A stretch of DNA of 64,000 nucleotides from Acidiphilium sp. PA (GCF_026191915.1 NZ_JAIMBY010000002.1:124001-188000); one strand, 5' to 3'. Counted from the first letter of the stretch, positions 43,867-52,734 are shown. Numbers and translations: made by a program. Notes: generated from the letters alone by a model not told the origin.

Positions 43867-44811
43867 CTATCGGCTCAGGCCGCGGGTCTGCTCGATCAGG
43901 ACGTAGAGCGGGGCGGGGTCTACGGCGAACAGGCGGGCTTCGGTGCGGGCTTCTTCGGCGATCCGGTCGAGATAGGCTTCGGCGTCCGGCAGGCGTGCGG
44001 CGAAGGCCGCGGCCAGGGTGGCGTATTCGGCATCGGTCGGGTTGGCTTTGGTGAACAACGCGCCGATGGCAGGATCGCGGATCGCGAGGGCGGCGGGCAG
44101 GGTTAATATGCCGTCACGCACATCGGCTTCGCCGCCGCCACCGAGGGCGGCCGCGCCGCGCACGTCGCCCACATCATCGCAGCCGTGATACAGCAGGCCG
44201 AGCAGGCCGCCGAAGCGGCGCAGCCGCCCGCTGCGATCGCCCAGGCACGCACAGATCTCGAACATCGAGCCGGTATCCTCGCCGGCAATCCGCCGCCAAT
44301 CCTCGACGCCCAGCACCTGGCGGCGTAACCGCCACTGCAGGCATTCGGCGACGCCCAGCCGTTTGATCAATTCCGAAACCAGGCGGATCGCCAGGACATC
44401 GCCGCCCAGCTGCTCGTAGCCGGCGGCGACGATGTAGCCTGAGGTCATCAGCGCGTTCAGCTCGCCGAACCTGGTGTGCATGGTCGCCCGGCCGCGTCTG
44501 GTGTCGGACCGGTCGAGAATATCGTCGACCACCAGCGTCATGTTGTGCATCATCTCGACCACCAGGGCCGCGGTCATCACCTCCGGCGGGATCGGGCCGC
44601 AATCGGCGCCGGGCATGATCGAGCGACAACAGGCGAAGATGGTCAGAGGCCGGAAATATTTCGAGCCGCCGCGAAACTGCCAGTCCAGCGTTTCGCTCAT
44701 TTCGGGATCGCAACCGCGCAGCCATGCATCGATCCGCGCGCCCAGGGCTGTCATTTCGGCATTCAGGCCCAGTGCGGCGATCACATCGCCGCCGCTGCCG
44801 TTATTGTTCAT
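43867..44811 (-). CDS. Polyprenyl synthetase-family protein
   Basis: This 314-residue protein has both aspartate-rich motifs of trans-isoprenyl diphosphate synthases: VVDDILDRSDTRRG (DDxxD) and LLYHGCDDVGD (DDxxD). The GGKRxRP motif appears as GGSKYFRPL. The stretch that normally reads A-x-L-x-G-D reads LNALMTSGY, so the Asp there is lost. With both DDxxD motifs kept, condensation of IPP with an allylic diphosphate is plausible; product length cannot be read. It is the third gene of a minus-strand operon after two phasin-like genes (9-nt gap). Confidence 0.8.
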   Translation of the reverse strand: MNNNGSGGDVIAALGLNAEMTALGARIDAWLRGCDPEMSETLDWQFRGGSKYFRPLTIFACCRSIMPGADCGPIPPEVMTAALVVEMMHNMTLVVDDILDRSDTRRGRATMHTRFGELNALMTSGYIVAAGYEQLGGDVLAIRLVSELIKRLGVAECLQWRLRRQVLGVEDWRRIAGEDTGSMFEICACLGDRSGRLRRFGGLLGLLYHGCDDVGDVRGAAALGGGGEADVRDGILTLPAALAIRDPAIGALFTKANPTDAEYATLAAAFAARLPDAEAYLDRIAEEARTEARLFAVDPAPLYVLIEQTRGLSR

Positions 44812-44820
44812 GGAGCCTGC

Positions 44821-45312
44821 TTATGCCTTGGCCCGATACGCTCGTCTGGCCGGATCGGCAGGGTCGCCCGGCTGGGCCAGCGCCTGGGCCAGCGCCTCGC
44901 TGACCTGATCGAGCTCCAGGTGCAGGCGGCGGGCCTCGCGTTCGGCGGTTTCGCCGATTTCGCGCACGAACGCCCGCGCGTTGTCGGCCAGCACCAATGG
45001 TTCGGCGGCGCGGCCGTTCGCGCGGTCGGACATCGCGTGCAGCAAGGCGGCCTGGTAGCGCAATTGCACGGCCATCAGCGCCTGACCGTAGCGCAGCGCG
45101 CTGGTGGCGCTGATCCGCCAGGCATCGGTCAGCGCGGCCGCGACTTCGGGCGGTGTGCCGGCCGGCAGCATGGCGGCGGGGTTGAAGCCCTGGGTGCCGG
45201 GCCGACCGGATTGCTCCTCCCCCGCCGATCCGGCGGCGGACTGGAACGCGGCCAGACCTTTCAGATAGAGATCGCCGAACGCAGCCAGCGGATCGGCCGG
45301 CTGATCGCTCAT
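44821..45312 (-). CDS. Phasin-like / PHA-granule-type helical protein (second)
   Basis: This 163-residue protein is Ala-rich and helical. The N-terminal ~45 residues include FGDLYLKGLAAFQSAA, and the rest is two long amphipathic helices (EVAAALTDAWRISATSAL; LADNARAFVREIGETAEREA) with heptad-like spacing. This resembles phasins or PhaE/PhaM-type helper proteins of polyester granules, but no firm family is claimed. It overlaps the upstream gene by ATGA and precedes the polyprenyl synthase gene by 9 nt. Confidence 0.6.
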   Translation of the reverse strand: MSDQPADPLAAFGDLYLKGLAAFQSAAGSAGEEQSGRPGTQGFNPAAMLPAGTPPEVAAALTDAWRISATSALRYGQALMAVQLRYQAALLHAMSDRANGRAAEPLVLADNARAFVREIGETAEREARRLHLELDQVSEALAQALAQPGDPADPARRAYRAKA

Positions 45313-45638
45313 TGGCGACGGCCTTCCGGCGGCATCGGGCGGGGGCCGCGCCTCTGGTCCAGCTCGTTCAGAAATACCAGGAGGGACAGGCGCGAGGCAC
45401 CGGTCAATGCGCGCAGACACTGCTGATGCGCCATGTAGCCGGTCCAGAGCGCATCCTCGCAGGCGGTCTGGCGGTCGTTGCGGCCGGCGAGCAGCGGTGC
45501 GGCGCCCGCGCGGGCCAGACCCGTCAATTCCTGGAGCGCGAATTTTTGCGCGCGCCCGGCAAGGTTGAGCCAGGTTGCCGCCGCAGCGCCTTGCACCTGC
45601 ATCGCCGTGCGCAGCATTGCGGGATAGTTCGCCGCCAT
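45309..45638 (-). CDS. Phasin-like small helical protein (first)
   Basis: This 109-residue protein is made mainly of amphipathic helices (AMLRTAMQVQGAAAATWLNL, then QKFALQELTGLARAGAAPLL, then a third around RLSLLVFLNELDQ). No signal or membrane segment is seen. The pattern is like short phasins that coat storage granules. AAGGA lies ~7 nt before the ATG. It is the first gene of a three-gene operon, divergent from the flavoprotein gene across a 103-nt gap holding a perfect 19-bp palindrome. Confidence 0.55.
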   Translation of the reverse strand: MAANYPAMLRTAMQVQGAAAATWLNLAGRAQKFALQELTGLARAGAAPLLAGRNDRQTACEDALWTGYMAHQQCLRALTGASRLSLLVFLNELDQRRGPRPMPPEGRRQ

Positions 45639-45662
45639 TCGATATCCTTCCGATCAAGCAAC

Positions 45663-45681
45663 CAACGCCGCGGCGGCGTTG
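45663..45681. promoter_or_regulatory. Perfect 19-bp palindrome in a divergent promoter region
   Basis: CAACGCCGC (45663-45671), one central base, and GCGGCGTTG (45673-45681) form a perfect 9+9 inverted repeat. It lies between the divergent starts at 45638 (-) and 45742 (+), the right place for a dimeric repressor or activator acting on both units. The match is exact, although the GC-rich background raises the chance of such a palindrome somewhat. Confidence 0.5.
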
Positions 45682-45741
45682 CGTGCACGAGGCGCGGCCT
45701 CTATGATTTTGGTCTCGAAATATGCACGAAAAGGCCCGGAC

Positions 45742-47529
45742 ATGGCAAGCAGCGCCGCCCCGCCCAGCGTGATCATCGCCGGCGCCGGGGTGGCAGGTCT
45801 GACGGCGGCGCATCGCCTGCTGGAGCGCGGCTATGATGTGACGCTGATCGAGGCGAATGACTTCGTCGGCGGCAAGCTTGGCGCGCATCGCGATGCCGGG
45901 CTGGATGCGGATGCCGGGGATGCGGCGAAACCCGCGGCGTGCGACCTGTGCGCCGGGTCTGGCGGCTGCCCGCGCACCGGCGACTGGCACGAGCATTGCT
46001 ATCATATGTATCTCAACTGGTATCATAATTTCTGGGCGTTGATGGATGAGGTCGGCGCGCTCGACAGCTTCATCCCGATCGATGCGGTGTTCAACCTGCC
46101 GCGCGGCAGACCGGACCGCAGCAGGCCGGGCGCGCGTGCGACGAGCCTGGTGAACGTCGGTTCGCCATGGACCATCTTGCGCAATCTCGCGAGCGGCATG
46201 GATACGCCGATCAATATGTTTCTCTCGGGTCAGGCGATGGCCGACCTGACCAGCGAGCCTGCCAGACGCAGCGATCAGCTCGAGAAGACCAGCGTCGCGT
46301 CCTTCATGGCGGGCCGCAGTTATGCGAGCGATGCGGCGCTGGCCGCGACCTATCGGACCACGGCACAGGCGTTCGCCTCGCCGAGCTATCTGAGTTCGGC
46401 ACGCAGTTTCAAAGCCCTGCTGAGCTACGGGCTGCGTGTGCCGGAGCCCTCGATGTGGCTGCTGGCCGGCCCTACCGCCCGTGCGATATTCACGCCCTGG
46501 CTGAAGCGGCTGCACGCGATTGCCAGCGGGGTCACACTTGTCGGGGCGCTCGATCCTGATCCGGCCAATCCGCTGGGGATCGTGGCGGGCCTGCCCGCGG
46601 CGCGCGGGCCGGGCGGCCGGCTGACCATTCATACGCTTACCTCGGTCCGATCCCTGACCATCGACCCCGATACGGGGCGGATTACCGGCATCGGCCTGTT
46701 GCGGCATGCCTCATCCCCCTCGATCCATCGCGGTCGGCCGGACGAGCAACCATCGATGCCGTTCGAGCCGATGGCGGTGAGCGATGATCTGATCCTGGCG
46801 TTGCCGCCCGGGCCGCTGGGTGAGCTGATCACCCCGGCGATCGCGGCGCGGGCGCCGACATTGCCGAATGTGCATTACCTCCGCACCGAGCCGATGATTT
46901 CGGTCGATCTGTTCTTTCGCCGCAAGCTCGAGAGGATTCCACGCGGCATCACGGTGCTGCTGGATTCGCCGTATCAGATGAGTTTTCTCGATACGTCGCA
47001 AACCTGGGCGCAGGCCGCGGCGCAAGGCACCAGTCTGAACGTGGTGGCCTCGAACGCCGATACGCTGGTGCCGATGAGCTATGGCGATGACGATATCATT
47101 GCCGCCTTGCTGGGCGAACTGCATCGCTATCTGGATTTCGACGATGCCGATCTGCTGACCTGCCGCACCCATTTGCAGACCAATGTCGGCGAGGAATTAT
47201 TCGTCAATCAGGTCGGCAGCTGGGACTGGCGGCCCCAGGCGACCTGCGGCATTCCGAACCTGTTTGTCGCCGGGGATTTCTGCCAGACCGCCATCGATGT
47301 CGTGACCATCGAAGGGGCGGTGGTCAGCGGTTTGATGGCGGCGGAGGCGCTGCGGCGCCGCCATCGTCGTGGACCGCCCATCCGCATCCGCCAGCCCGAT
47401 GAATACCCCGCGCTCGCAAAGGCGGCGCTTGCGGCGGCGACGCGGCCGTTTGCCTATCTCGGCGGCATGGTGGCCACCGCCGATCGGACCATCAAGCGGC
47501 GCTATGCGCGGTGGTTTCCGAACGGTTGA
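45742..47529 (+). CDS. Desaturase-like FAD-dependent oxidoreductase (HpnE/CrtP-like)
   Basis: This 595-residue flavoprotein begins with a Rossmann motif GAGVAGLTAAHRLLERG. It ends with NLFVAGDFCQTAIDVVTIEGAVVSG, the C-terminal FAD site of phytoene-desaturase and hydroxysqualene-dehydroxylase type amine oxidases. Near residues 67-88 it has a Cys/His-rich insert (C67-x2-C70-x5-C76-x9-C86 with His83, 85 and 88) not usual in those families. The chain is ~100-170 residues longer than HpnE. Substrate unknown; an isoprenoid is suggested by the divergent polyprenyl synthase. A more upstream start is possible. Confidence 0.72.
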   Translation: MASSAAPPSVIIAGAGVAGLTAAHRLLERGYDVTLIEANDFVGGKLGAHRDAGLDADAGDAAKPAACDLCAGSGGCPRTGDWHEHCYHMYLNWYHNFWALMDEVGALDSFIPIDAVFNLPRGRPDRSRPGARATSLVNVGSPWTILRNLASGMDTPINMFLSGQAMADLTSEPARRSDQLEKTSVASFMAGRSYASDAALAATYRTTAQAFASPSYLSSARSFKALLSYGLRVPEPSMWLLAGPTARAIFTPWLKRLHAIASGVTLVGALDPDPANPLGIVAGLPAARGPGGRLTIHTLTSVRSLTIDPDTGRITGIGLLRHASSPSIHRGRPDEQPSMPFEPMAVSDDLILALPPGPLGELITPAIAARAPTLPNVHYLRTEPMISVDLFFRRKLERIPRGITVLLDSPYQMSFLDTSQTWAQAAAQGTSLNVVASNADTLVPMSYGDDDIIAALLGELHRYLDFDDADLLTCRTHLQTNVGEELFVNQVGSWDWRPQATCGIPNLFVAGDFCQTAIDVVTIEGAVVSGLMAAEALRRRHRRGPPIRIRQPDEYPALAKAALAAATRPFAYLGGMVATADRTIKRRYARWFPNG

Positions 47530-47538
47530 GGCCTGCCG

Positions 47539-48495
47539 CTATTTCGCGAATGCGGGTTCGACCGCATCCTGGTAGGTGACCTGTCCCGGTTTGATGTTGC
47601 CGATGAAGACCTGCAGCGCGAGGGCGTTTTGGAAGGCTTTCGGCGAGATGGCCGGGTTGGCGGGATAGACGTTTTCCGCAACCATGCGCGCGACGGCCGA
47701 TTTCAGCACCGGGGCGGGCAGGGTGGGAAACTCCTTTTCGGCCACGTCGAGCGGGATTTTCGGGTTGGTGTGCATCATGTGTTCGGCTTCGGCGAGGCTG
47801 GCGACGAACGCCTTGACCATGCCAGGGTCTTTCACGCCGGTCGCTTTCAGCATGTCGATGGTCGAGAAGGCGTAGCCGCCGGGGTAGTGTTTGGTGAAGG
47901 CGTAGATGATCTTGTCGCCGGCGGCGAGACCCTCGTCGAGTTGCGGCTCGTAGACGGCGGCGGCGGCGGCGCGGCCGGCCATGATGGGGGCCAGCTCGGT
48001 GCCGATCTGCACCGTATCCAGCGTCGCGGTGCTCTTGTCGCGTTTGAGCAGGCGTTGCAGCAGGTAGGTGCTGGTCGAGGGGGGAATCGCGGTCGCAACC
48101 GGTTTGCCGGCGAGCCCGGCGATCGCGGTGATTTTCGAGCCTTTCGGGACCACCACCCAGACCGGCGCGCCGTTGACGACCAGGGCGACGTTGGTCATCG
48201 AGGCGCCCTTGAGATTGGCGAGAATTGCGGTCATCGGGTCCTGCAGCGAGAAGGTGGCGTTGCCGCCGATTACCGCGGCGACCGCCGCGGCACCGCTGCC
48301 GGCGGTGACCTTGTCGACCGCGAGACCGTGTTTGGCGAAGATACCCTGATCGATCGCGACATAGAGCGGCAGATACAGCAGCGATTGGAACGCCTGATAG
48401 ATGACCACTTTTTGGGGGGAAGCTGCCTGAGCGGGGCTGAGCATGGTGCCGGCGAGGCAGAGTGCGCCGAGGGTTTGGGCGAGGGTGCGTTTCAA
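47539..48495 (-). CDS. ABC importer substrate-binding protein (SsuA/NMT1 type)
   Basis: This 318-residue protein has a signal peptide (MKRTLAQTLGALCLAG, cleavage near PAQA-A) and an NMT1/SsuA fold: LPLYVAIDQGIFAKHGLAVD, GGNATFSLQDPMTAI and WVVVPKGSKITAIAGLAGK. The start chosen is TTG 48495, whose last two bases form part of the permease stop (TTGA), with GGAA 8 nt upstream. That gives a textbook signal start. Ligands of this class include sulfonates, taurine, nitrate and pyrimidine precursors. Confidence 0.85.
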   Translation of the reverse strand: MKRTLAQTLGALCLAGTMLSPAQAASPQKVVIYQAFQSLLYLPLYVAIDQGIFAKHGLAVDKVTAGSGAAAVAAVIGGNATFSLQDPMTAILANLKGASMTNVALVVNGAPVWVVVPKGSKITAIAGLAGKPVATAIPPSTSTYLLQRLLKRDKSTATLDTVQIGTELAPIMAGRAAAAAVYEPQLDEGLAAGDKIIYAFTKHYPGGYAFSTIDMLKATGVKDPGMVKAFVASLAEAEHMMHTNPKIPLDVAEKEFPTLPAPVLKSAVARMVAENVYPANPAISPKAFQNALALQVFIGNIKPGQVTYQDAVEPAFAK

Positions 48496-49316
48496 CGATC
48501 GGATTTCCAAGTGACGAACCTTTCTTCGATGAGGCGGACGATCAGGGTCAGGAGCGATGCCATCAGCGTGAGTACGATGATGCCGAGCCAGACCGTGTTG
48601 AGGTCGAACAGCGAACCGGCGACGAACACTTCGTGCCCGAGACCGGCCTGCGAGGCGATGTATTCACCGACCACCGCGCCGATCAGCGCGAAGCCGATGT
48701 TCATGCGCAGGGCCGAAAAGATCCACGGCACCGCGCTGGGGAGGATGAGTTTGCGGAAAATCTTGCCGCGCGAGGCGCCGAGCGCGCGGAACAGGTTGAG
48801 CAGGTCGCGGTCGAGTTCGCGCACCGAGGCGGTCGCCGCGATCATCGAGACCGCGAAGGTGGAAATGGCGGCGAGCCAGATTTTCGAGCTCATGCCCGAG
48901 CCGAACCAGATCACGATCAAGGGGCCGAGCGCGATTTTCGGCACCGAGTTCAACACGATCGAGACACCTTCGGCCGGGCGGGCGATTTTCGGCACGAACC
49001 ACAGGCCGAGACCGCAGCCGGTGCCCGTGATGCTGCCGAGCAGCAGGCCCGCGACGGTTTCATAGAGCGTCACCCAGCTATCATAGAGTAGCGTGCCGGT
49101 GGTCAGGCCCTGACGCGCGGAGGCCAGAATGCCGAGCGGCGAGCCGAACAACTGGCCGTTGATCAGATGACGATCGGCCGCGATCTGCCACAGGGCAAGA
49201 CCGGCGAGCACGATCGCCGCCACGGCGGCGTTCTGCACCAGGTTGCGCAGGCGGTGGGGGCTGGCCCGGCGGGTGCGCGGCCGTGGCGGGGCTGCGGTGT
49301 CGATCTGCGCGCTCAT
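48492..49316 (-). CDS. ABC importer permease (SsuC/TauC type)
   Basis: This 274-residue protein has about six membrane helices and the permease EAA-loop ASVRELDRDLLNLFRALGASR (here split: ASVRELDRDLL and NLFRALGASRGKIFRK) that contacts the ATPase. It lies between the ATPase gene (ATGA overlap) and the binding-protein gene (TTGA overlap). It forms the channel of a sulfonate/nitrate/taurine-type importer. Confidence 0.88.
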   Translation of the reverse strand: MSAQIDTAAPPRPRTRRASPHRLRNLVQNAAVAAIVLAGLALWQIAADRHLINGQLFGSPLGILASARQGLTTGTLLYDSWVTLYETVAGLLLGSITGTGCGLGLWFVPKIARPAEGVSIVLNSVPKIALGPLIVIWFGSGMSSKIWLAAISTFAVSMIAATASVRELDRDLLNLFRALGASRGKIFRKLILPSAVPWIFSALRMNIGFALIGAVVGEYIASQAGLGHEVFVAGSLFDLNTVWLGIIVLTLMASLLTLIVRLIEERFVTWKSDR

Positions 49317-50131
49317 GCGGCGATCGCGGTCGATTTCAGGGCGCCCCAGATGCGGGCGTGATAGGCGCGGAATTCCGGCGCCTCGCGCGCGCTGATGGCG
49401 TCGCGCCGGCCGGGTGTGGTCAGGCCGATCGCGATATCCTGCGACACGCGCGCGGGGCGGCCCGCGAGCACCACGACGCGATCGCTCATCGCGATGGCTT
49501 CCTCGATATCGTGGGTGACCAGCACCACGCTCATGCCGCGCTCATCGCGCAGGCTCATCACATCGTCCTCCAGCATCAGCCGGGTTTCGTAGTCGAGGGC
49601 GGAAAATGGCTCGTCGAGCAGCAGCACGGTCGGGCGCAGCAGCAGCGTGCGGGTGAGCGCGACACGCTGGCGCTGACCGCCGGAGATTTCATGCGGGTAG
49701 GCATTGATCTGGGCTGCGAGACCATAGCGATCGAGCATGGCGATCGCATCCGCGCGATCGGCGGCGCCGACATTGCCGCGCAGTTCGATGCCGAGCAGCG
49801 CATTGTCGAGCACGCTGCGCCAGGGCAGCAGCAGGTCTTTTTGCAGCATGTAGGCGATACGGCTGTTGCCGGTGCCGGCCGGCACCCCACCGATTTCGAT
49901 GCGGCCCGAACGCGGGCGCAGCAGACCGGAGATGATATTGAACAGCGTGGATTTGCCGGCACCGCTGCGCCCGACGATGGCCAGGATCTCGCCGGGTGCG
50001 ACCGCGATGTCGAGCCGGTCGAGCACCGGTGTGGCTCCGCCGTCGGCCGCGATGAAATCGTGGCTGAGACTGCGGATGGCGAGGGCCGGCGTCATGATCG
50101 CGCTGTCATTGCGGGGCGGCGGCTGGGTCAA
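49313..50131 (-). CDS. ABC importer ATPase (SsuB/TauB type)
   Basis: This 272-residue protein has Walker A GRSGAGKST, Q-loop MLQKDLLLPW, signature [13 protein letters not shown] and Walker B VLLLDEPFSALDYETR, typical of SsuB/TauB/NrtD. It is the first gene of the importer operon. The start is TTG 50131 with GGAG about 7 nt upstream; ATG 50095 lacks a ribosome site. Confidence 0.88.
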   Translation of the reverse strand: MTQPPPRNDSAIMTPALAIRSLSHDFIAADGGATPVLDRLDIAVAPGEILAIVGRSGAGKSTLFNIISGLLRPRSGRIEIGGVPAGTGNSRIAYMLQKDLLLPWRSVLDNALLGIELRGNVGAADRADAIAMLDRYGLAAQINAYPHEISGGQRQRVALTRTLLLRPTVLLLDEPFSALDYETRLMLEDDVMSLRDERGMSVVLVTHDIEEAIAMSDRVVVLAGRPARVSQDIAIGLTTPGRRDAISAREAPEFRAYHARIWGALKSTAIAA

Positions 50132-50377
50132 CAGGGGGCTCCAGAGTGGTTGTGATGCCCGGGACGGTACGCACGATCCGTGCCATCACGACAGATCGGG
50201 TCATACCGATGAAATTCGGGGCATTCTATACGTAATTGTCCATAGGTCCGGCGATTATCTGCCTATAAAATAATCTTTATCGGCATCGGCGCTGAATATA
50301 GCGCCAGTTCGGGTGCGCCCGGGCGCAGCGTGGCCCTGGCGCGCGGCTATGCTAGGCTGCGCGCGGGGAGATCAAGG

Positions 50378-51277
50378 ATGAGCCAGGCGATCAGCGCGAT
50401 CAAGGTGACGGCCAACGGGCTGACCTTTGCGGTCGATACGGCCGGCAGCGGGTCTAAGCTGGCGCTCTGCCTGCATGGATTTCCCGAATGCAAATTCTCC
50501 TGGCGCTATCAGCTGCCCATGCTGGCGGCGCTGGGTTATACGGCCTGGGCGCCGGATCTGCGCGGTTATGGCGAGAGCGCGCGACCGGACGGGGTGGCGG
50601 CGTACCGGATATCGGCCTTGCTGCGCGATGTGGCGGGGCTGATCGATGCGGCGCGGGCGCGCGGCATCGACGGTGAGGTTGTGCTGATCGGCCATGATTG
50701 GGGCGGCGCGCTCGGCTGGTTGTTCGTGCTGAACGCGGTCCGCCCGGTCGATCGGTTCATCGTGATGAACCTGCCGCACCCCGATCTGTTCGCGCGCGGG
50801 CTGCGCACCATGCGGCAGCTCAGGCGTTCGTGGTATATTTTCTGGTTCCAACTCCCGTGGTTGCCCGAGCGCGTGCTGGCGGCGAACGACGCCGCGTGGA
50901 TCGCGCGGGCGTTTCGGGGCATGGCGGTCGACAAGAGCCGGTTTCCCGAGGCGGTGCTGGCGGTGTACCGCGCCAACGCGCTGATCCCTGGGGGGCTGAC
51001 CGCGATGATCAACTGGTATCGGGCGAATTTTCGCAATCCGTTTCGCAGCCTGGCACCGGCGAAACGCCTGACCGTACCGACGCTGATGATCTGGGGTGAG
51101 CGCGACGCCGCGCTCGGCAAGGAGCTTACGATCGGCACGGAAGCGCTGGTCGATGATTTCACCATTCGCTACCTGCCCGGCGTCTCGCACTGGGTGCAAC
51201 AGGAAGCGCCCGAGGCGGTCAACGCGATGATGACGGCGTGGCTGGCGGGTGAAATGCCGCCGTTTTACGACAGATGA
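50378..51277 (+). CDS. Alpha/beta hydrolase, epoxide hydrolase-like
   Basis: This 299-residue protein has CLHGFPECKFSWRYQLP and the nucleophile motif IGHDWGGALGW in which Asp107 replaces Ser, as in soluble epoxide hydrolases and haloalkane dehalogenases. The oxyanion HGFP element and the final His in GVSHWVQQEAPE complete the site. Epoxide hydrolase is the more likely role. GGGGAG lies ~8 nt before the ATG. The 246 nt before it are AT-rich in part and probably hold promoters for it and the divergent importer operon. Confidence 0.85.
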   Translation: MSQAISAIKVTANGLTFAVDTAGSGSKLALCLHGFPECKFSWRYQLPMLAALGYTAWAPDLRGYGESARPDGVAAYRISALLRDVAGLIDAARARGIDGEVVLIGHDWGGALGWLFVLNAVRPVDRFIVMNLPHPDLFARGLRTMRQLRRSWYIFWFQLPWLPERVLAANDAAWIARAFRGMAVDKSRFPEAVLAVYRANALIPGGLTAMINWYRANFRNPFRSLAPAKRLTVPTLMIWGERDAALGKELTIGTEALVDDFTIRYLPGVSHWVQQEAPEAVNAMMTAWLAGEMPPFYDR

Positions 51278-51284
51278 CGGTGAC

Positions 51285-51710
51285 TCAGGGCTGATCGAGC
51301 AGGACGCCTTTGCTGGTGGCTTCGACCGCGACGATGCCGGACTCCACCAGGGTCAGCGTACCGGCCGAGGTCGCGATCGTGCCCAGCCCCGGCCGGTGTT
51401 CGAGGTCGGTCACCACCCAGCGGATCAGCGTGCGCGCGTTCATCGGCACGCCGCGGCGGAAGCGGAAGGTGAACTCCATGCCGACGGTCGGGCCGAGGTT
51501 CGAAAAATAGCCCGCGGTCAGACCCATCATGCGCGCGGTGGTTTCGGTACCGCTGGCGATCAGCCCGCCGAACCGCGAGGCGGTTGCCATGGCTTCGTCG
51601 TGATGCAGGGGGTTGGTGTCGCCGACCAGCCGGGCAAACGCCTGTGACGCTTCGGTTTCGAAAACATGTTCGACCTCGAAACTCGTGCCGAGCTTGACCA
51701 TGTGATCCAT
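51285..51710 (-). CDS. MaoC-like (R)-hydratase domain protein
   Basis: This 141-residue hotdog protein has the hydratase motif region ARLVGDTNPLHHDEAMA and FGGLIASGTETTARMMG, as in MaoC/PhaJ-type (R)-specific enoyl-CoA hydratases. PhaJ enzymes feed polyester synthesis from fatty-acid oxidation. ATG 51710 is followed by a good domain start; longer frames have no support. It ends 8 nt from the convergent hydrolase stop. Confidence 0.82.
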   Translation of the reverse strand: MDHMVKLGTSFEVEHVFETEASQAFARLVGDTNPLHHDEAMATASRFGGLIASGTETTARMMGLTAGYFSNLGPTVGMEFTFRFRRGVPMNARTLIRWVVTDLEHRPGLGTIATSAGTLTLVESGIVAVEATSKGVLLDQP

Positions 51711-51855
51711 GTCTGTCGGTTTCCTTGTCACGCGTTCTTGTCCGGCGCCGCCCGCCGTGGCACTGAGCATCGAATTAGGGTGCCACACCGGCGAGTTGCC
51801 GTCCATTCGCGTGCCGTCGTGCCAGCGGGCGTTTTTTCAGTTCGGGGGAAGTTCA

Positions 51856-52734
51856 TTGTCGATCAAGCCTTTACGCAAAGCGGTATTGCCGGTTGCCGGC
51901 CTGGGGACGCGGTTTTTGCCGGCGACCAAGGCGATTCCCAAGGAAATGCTGCCGGTGGTGGATCGTCCGCTGATCCAGTACGCGATCGATGAGGCGCGCG
52001 CCGCCGGCATCGAGCAGTTCTGCATGGTCACCGGCCGGGGCAAGACCGCGCTGATCGACCATTTCGACATCGCCTTCGAGCTCGAGGCGACGCTGCACGA
52101 GCGGGGCAAGGACGAAACCCTGGGGATGCTGCGCTCGGAGGCGATGGAACCGGGTTCGATCGTCACGGTCCGCCAGCAGGTGCCGCTCGGGCTTGGTCAC
52201 GCGATCTGGTGCGCACGCGCCTTCATCGGCGATGATCCGTTTGCGATCATCCTGCCGGACGACCTCGTGTTGAGCGACACGCCCTGCCTGACCCAGCTGG
52301 CCGAAGCCTATCGGCAGACCGGCGGCAATGTGGTCGCGATCGAGGAAGTGCCGATGGAGCAGGTGCATCGCTACGGCGTGCTGAAAACCGGGGAAAGCCG
52401 GGGCAATCTGGTCGAAGTGCTCGGGCTGGTCGAAAAACCCAAGCGCGAATTGGCCCCGTCCAACCTGTCGATCATCGGGCGGTATGTGTTGCTGCCTGAG
52501 GTGATCGCGCATCTCGCGCGGATGGAGCGCGGCGCGGGCAATGAAGTGCAACTGACGGATGCGATGGCCAAAATGATCGGGCATGCGCCGTTCTTCGGCT
52601 TGAAATTCGAGGGGCGGCGGTTCGATTGCGGCGACAAGATCGGCTATCTGGAAGCGCAGATCGCCTTTGGCCTGTCGCGGCCCGATCTGAGCCCGGAAAT
52701 TCGCAACTTCCTGAAAGCCTATACCAATGCATGA
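51856..52734 (+). CDS. galU: UTP-glucose-1-phosphate uridylyltransferase
   Basis: This 292-residue protein is typical GalU size. It has the nucleotidyl motif PVAGLGTRFLPATKAIPKEM, then QQVPLGLGHAIWCAR, ILPDDLVL and VEKPKRE (catalytic Lys). It makes UDP-glucose. The start is TTG 51856 after GGGGGAA; no ATG fits the conserved N-terminus. The last 8 nt overlap the phosphomutase gene. Confidence 0.92.
   Translation: MSIKPLRKAVLPVAGLGTRFLPATKAIPKEMLPVVDRPLIQYAIDEARAAGIEQFCMVTGRGKTALIDHFDIAFELEATLHERGKDETLGMLRSEAMEPGSIVTVRQQVPLGLGHAIWCARAFIGDDPFAIILPDDLVLSDTPCLTQLAEAYRQTGGNVVAIEEVPMEQVHRYGVLKTGESRGNLVEVLGLVEKPKRELAPSNLSIIGRYVLLPEVIAHLARMERGAGNEVQLTDAMAKMIGHAPFFGLKFEGRRFDCGDKIGYLEAQIAFGLSRPDLSPEIRNFLKAYTNA

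Noticed and set aside
44821-46707. 628-residue minus-strand frame covering the phasin-like gene and running against the flavoprotein gene
   Set aside because: Only its last 163 codons look coding; the upstream part is antisense to a clear FAD enzyme. The ATG at 45312 overlaps the previous stop and is the natural start.
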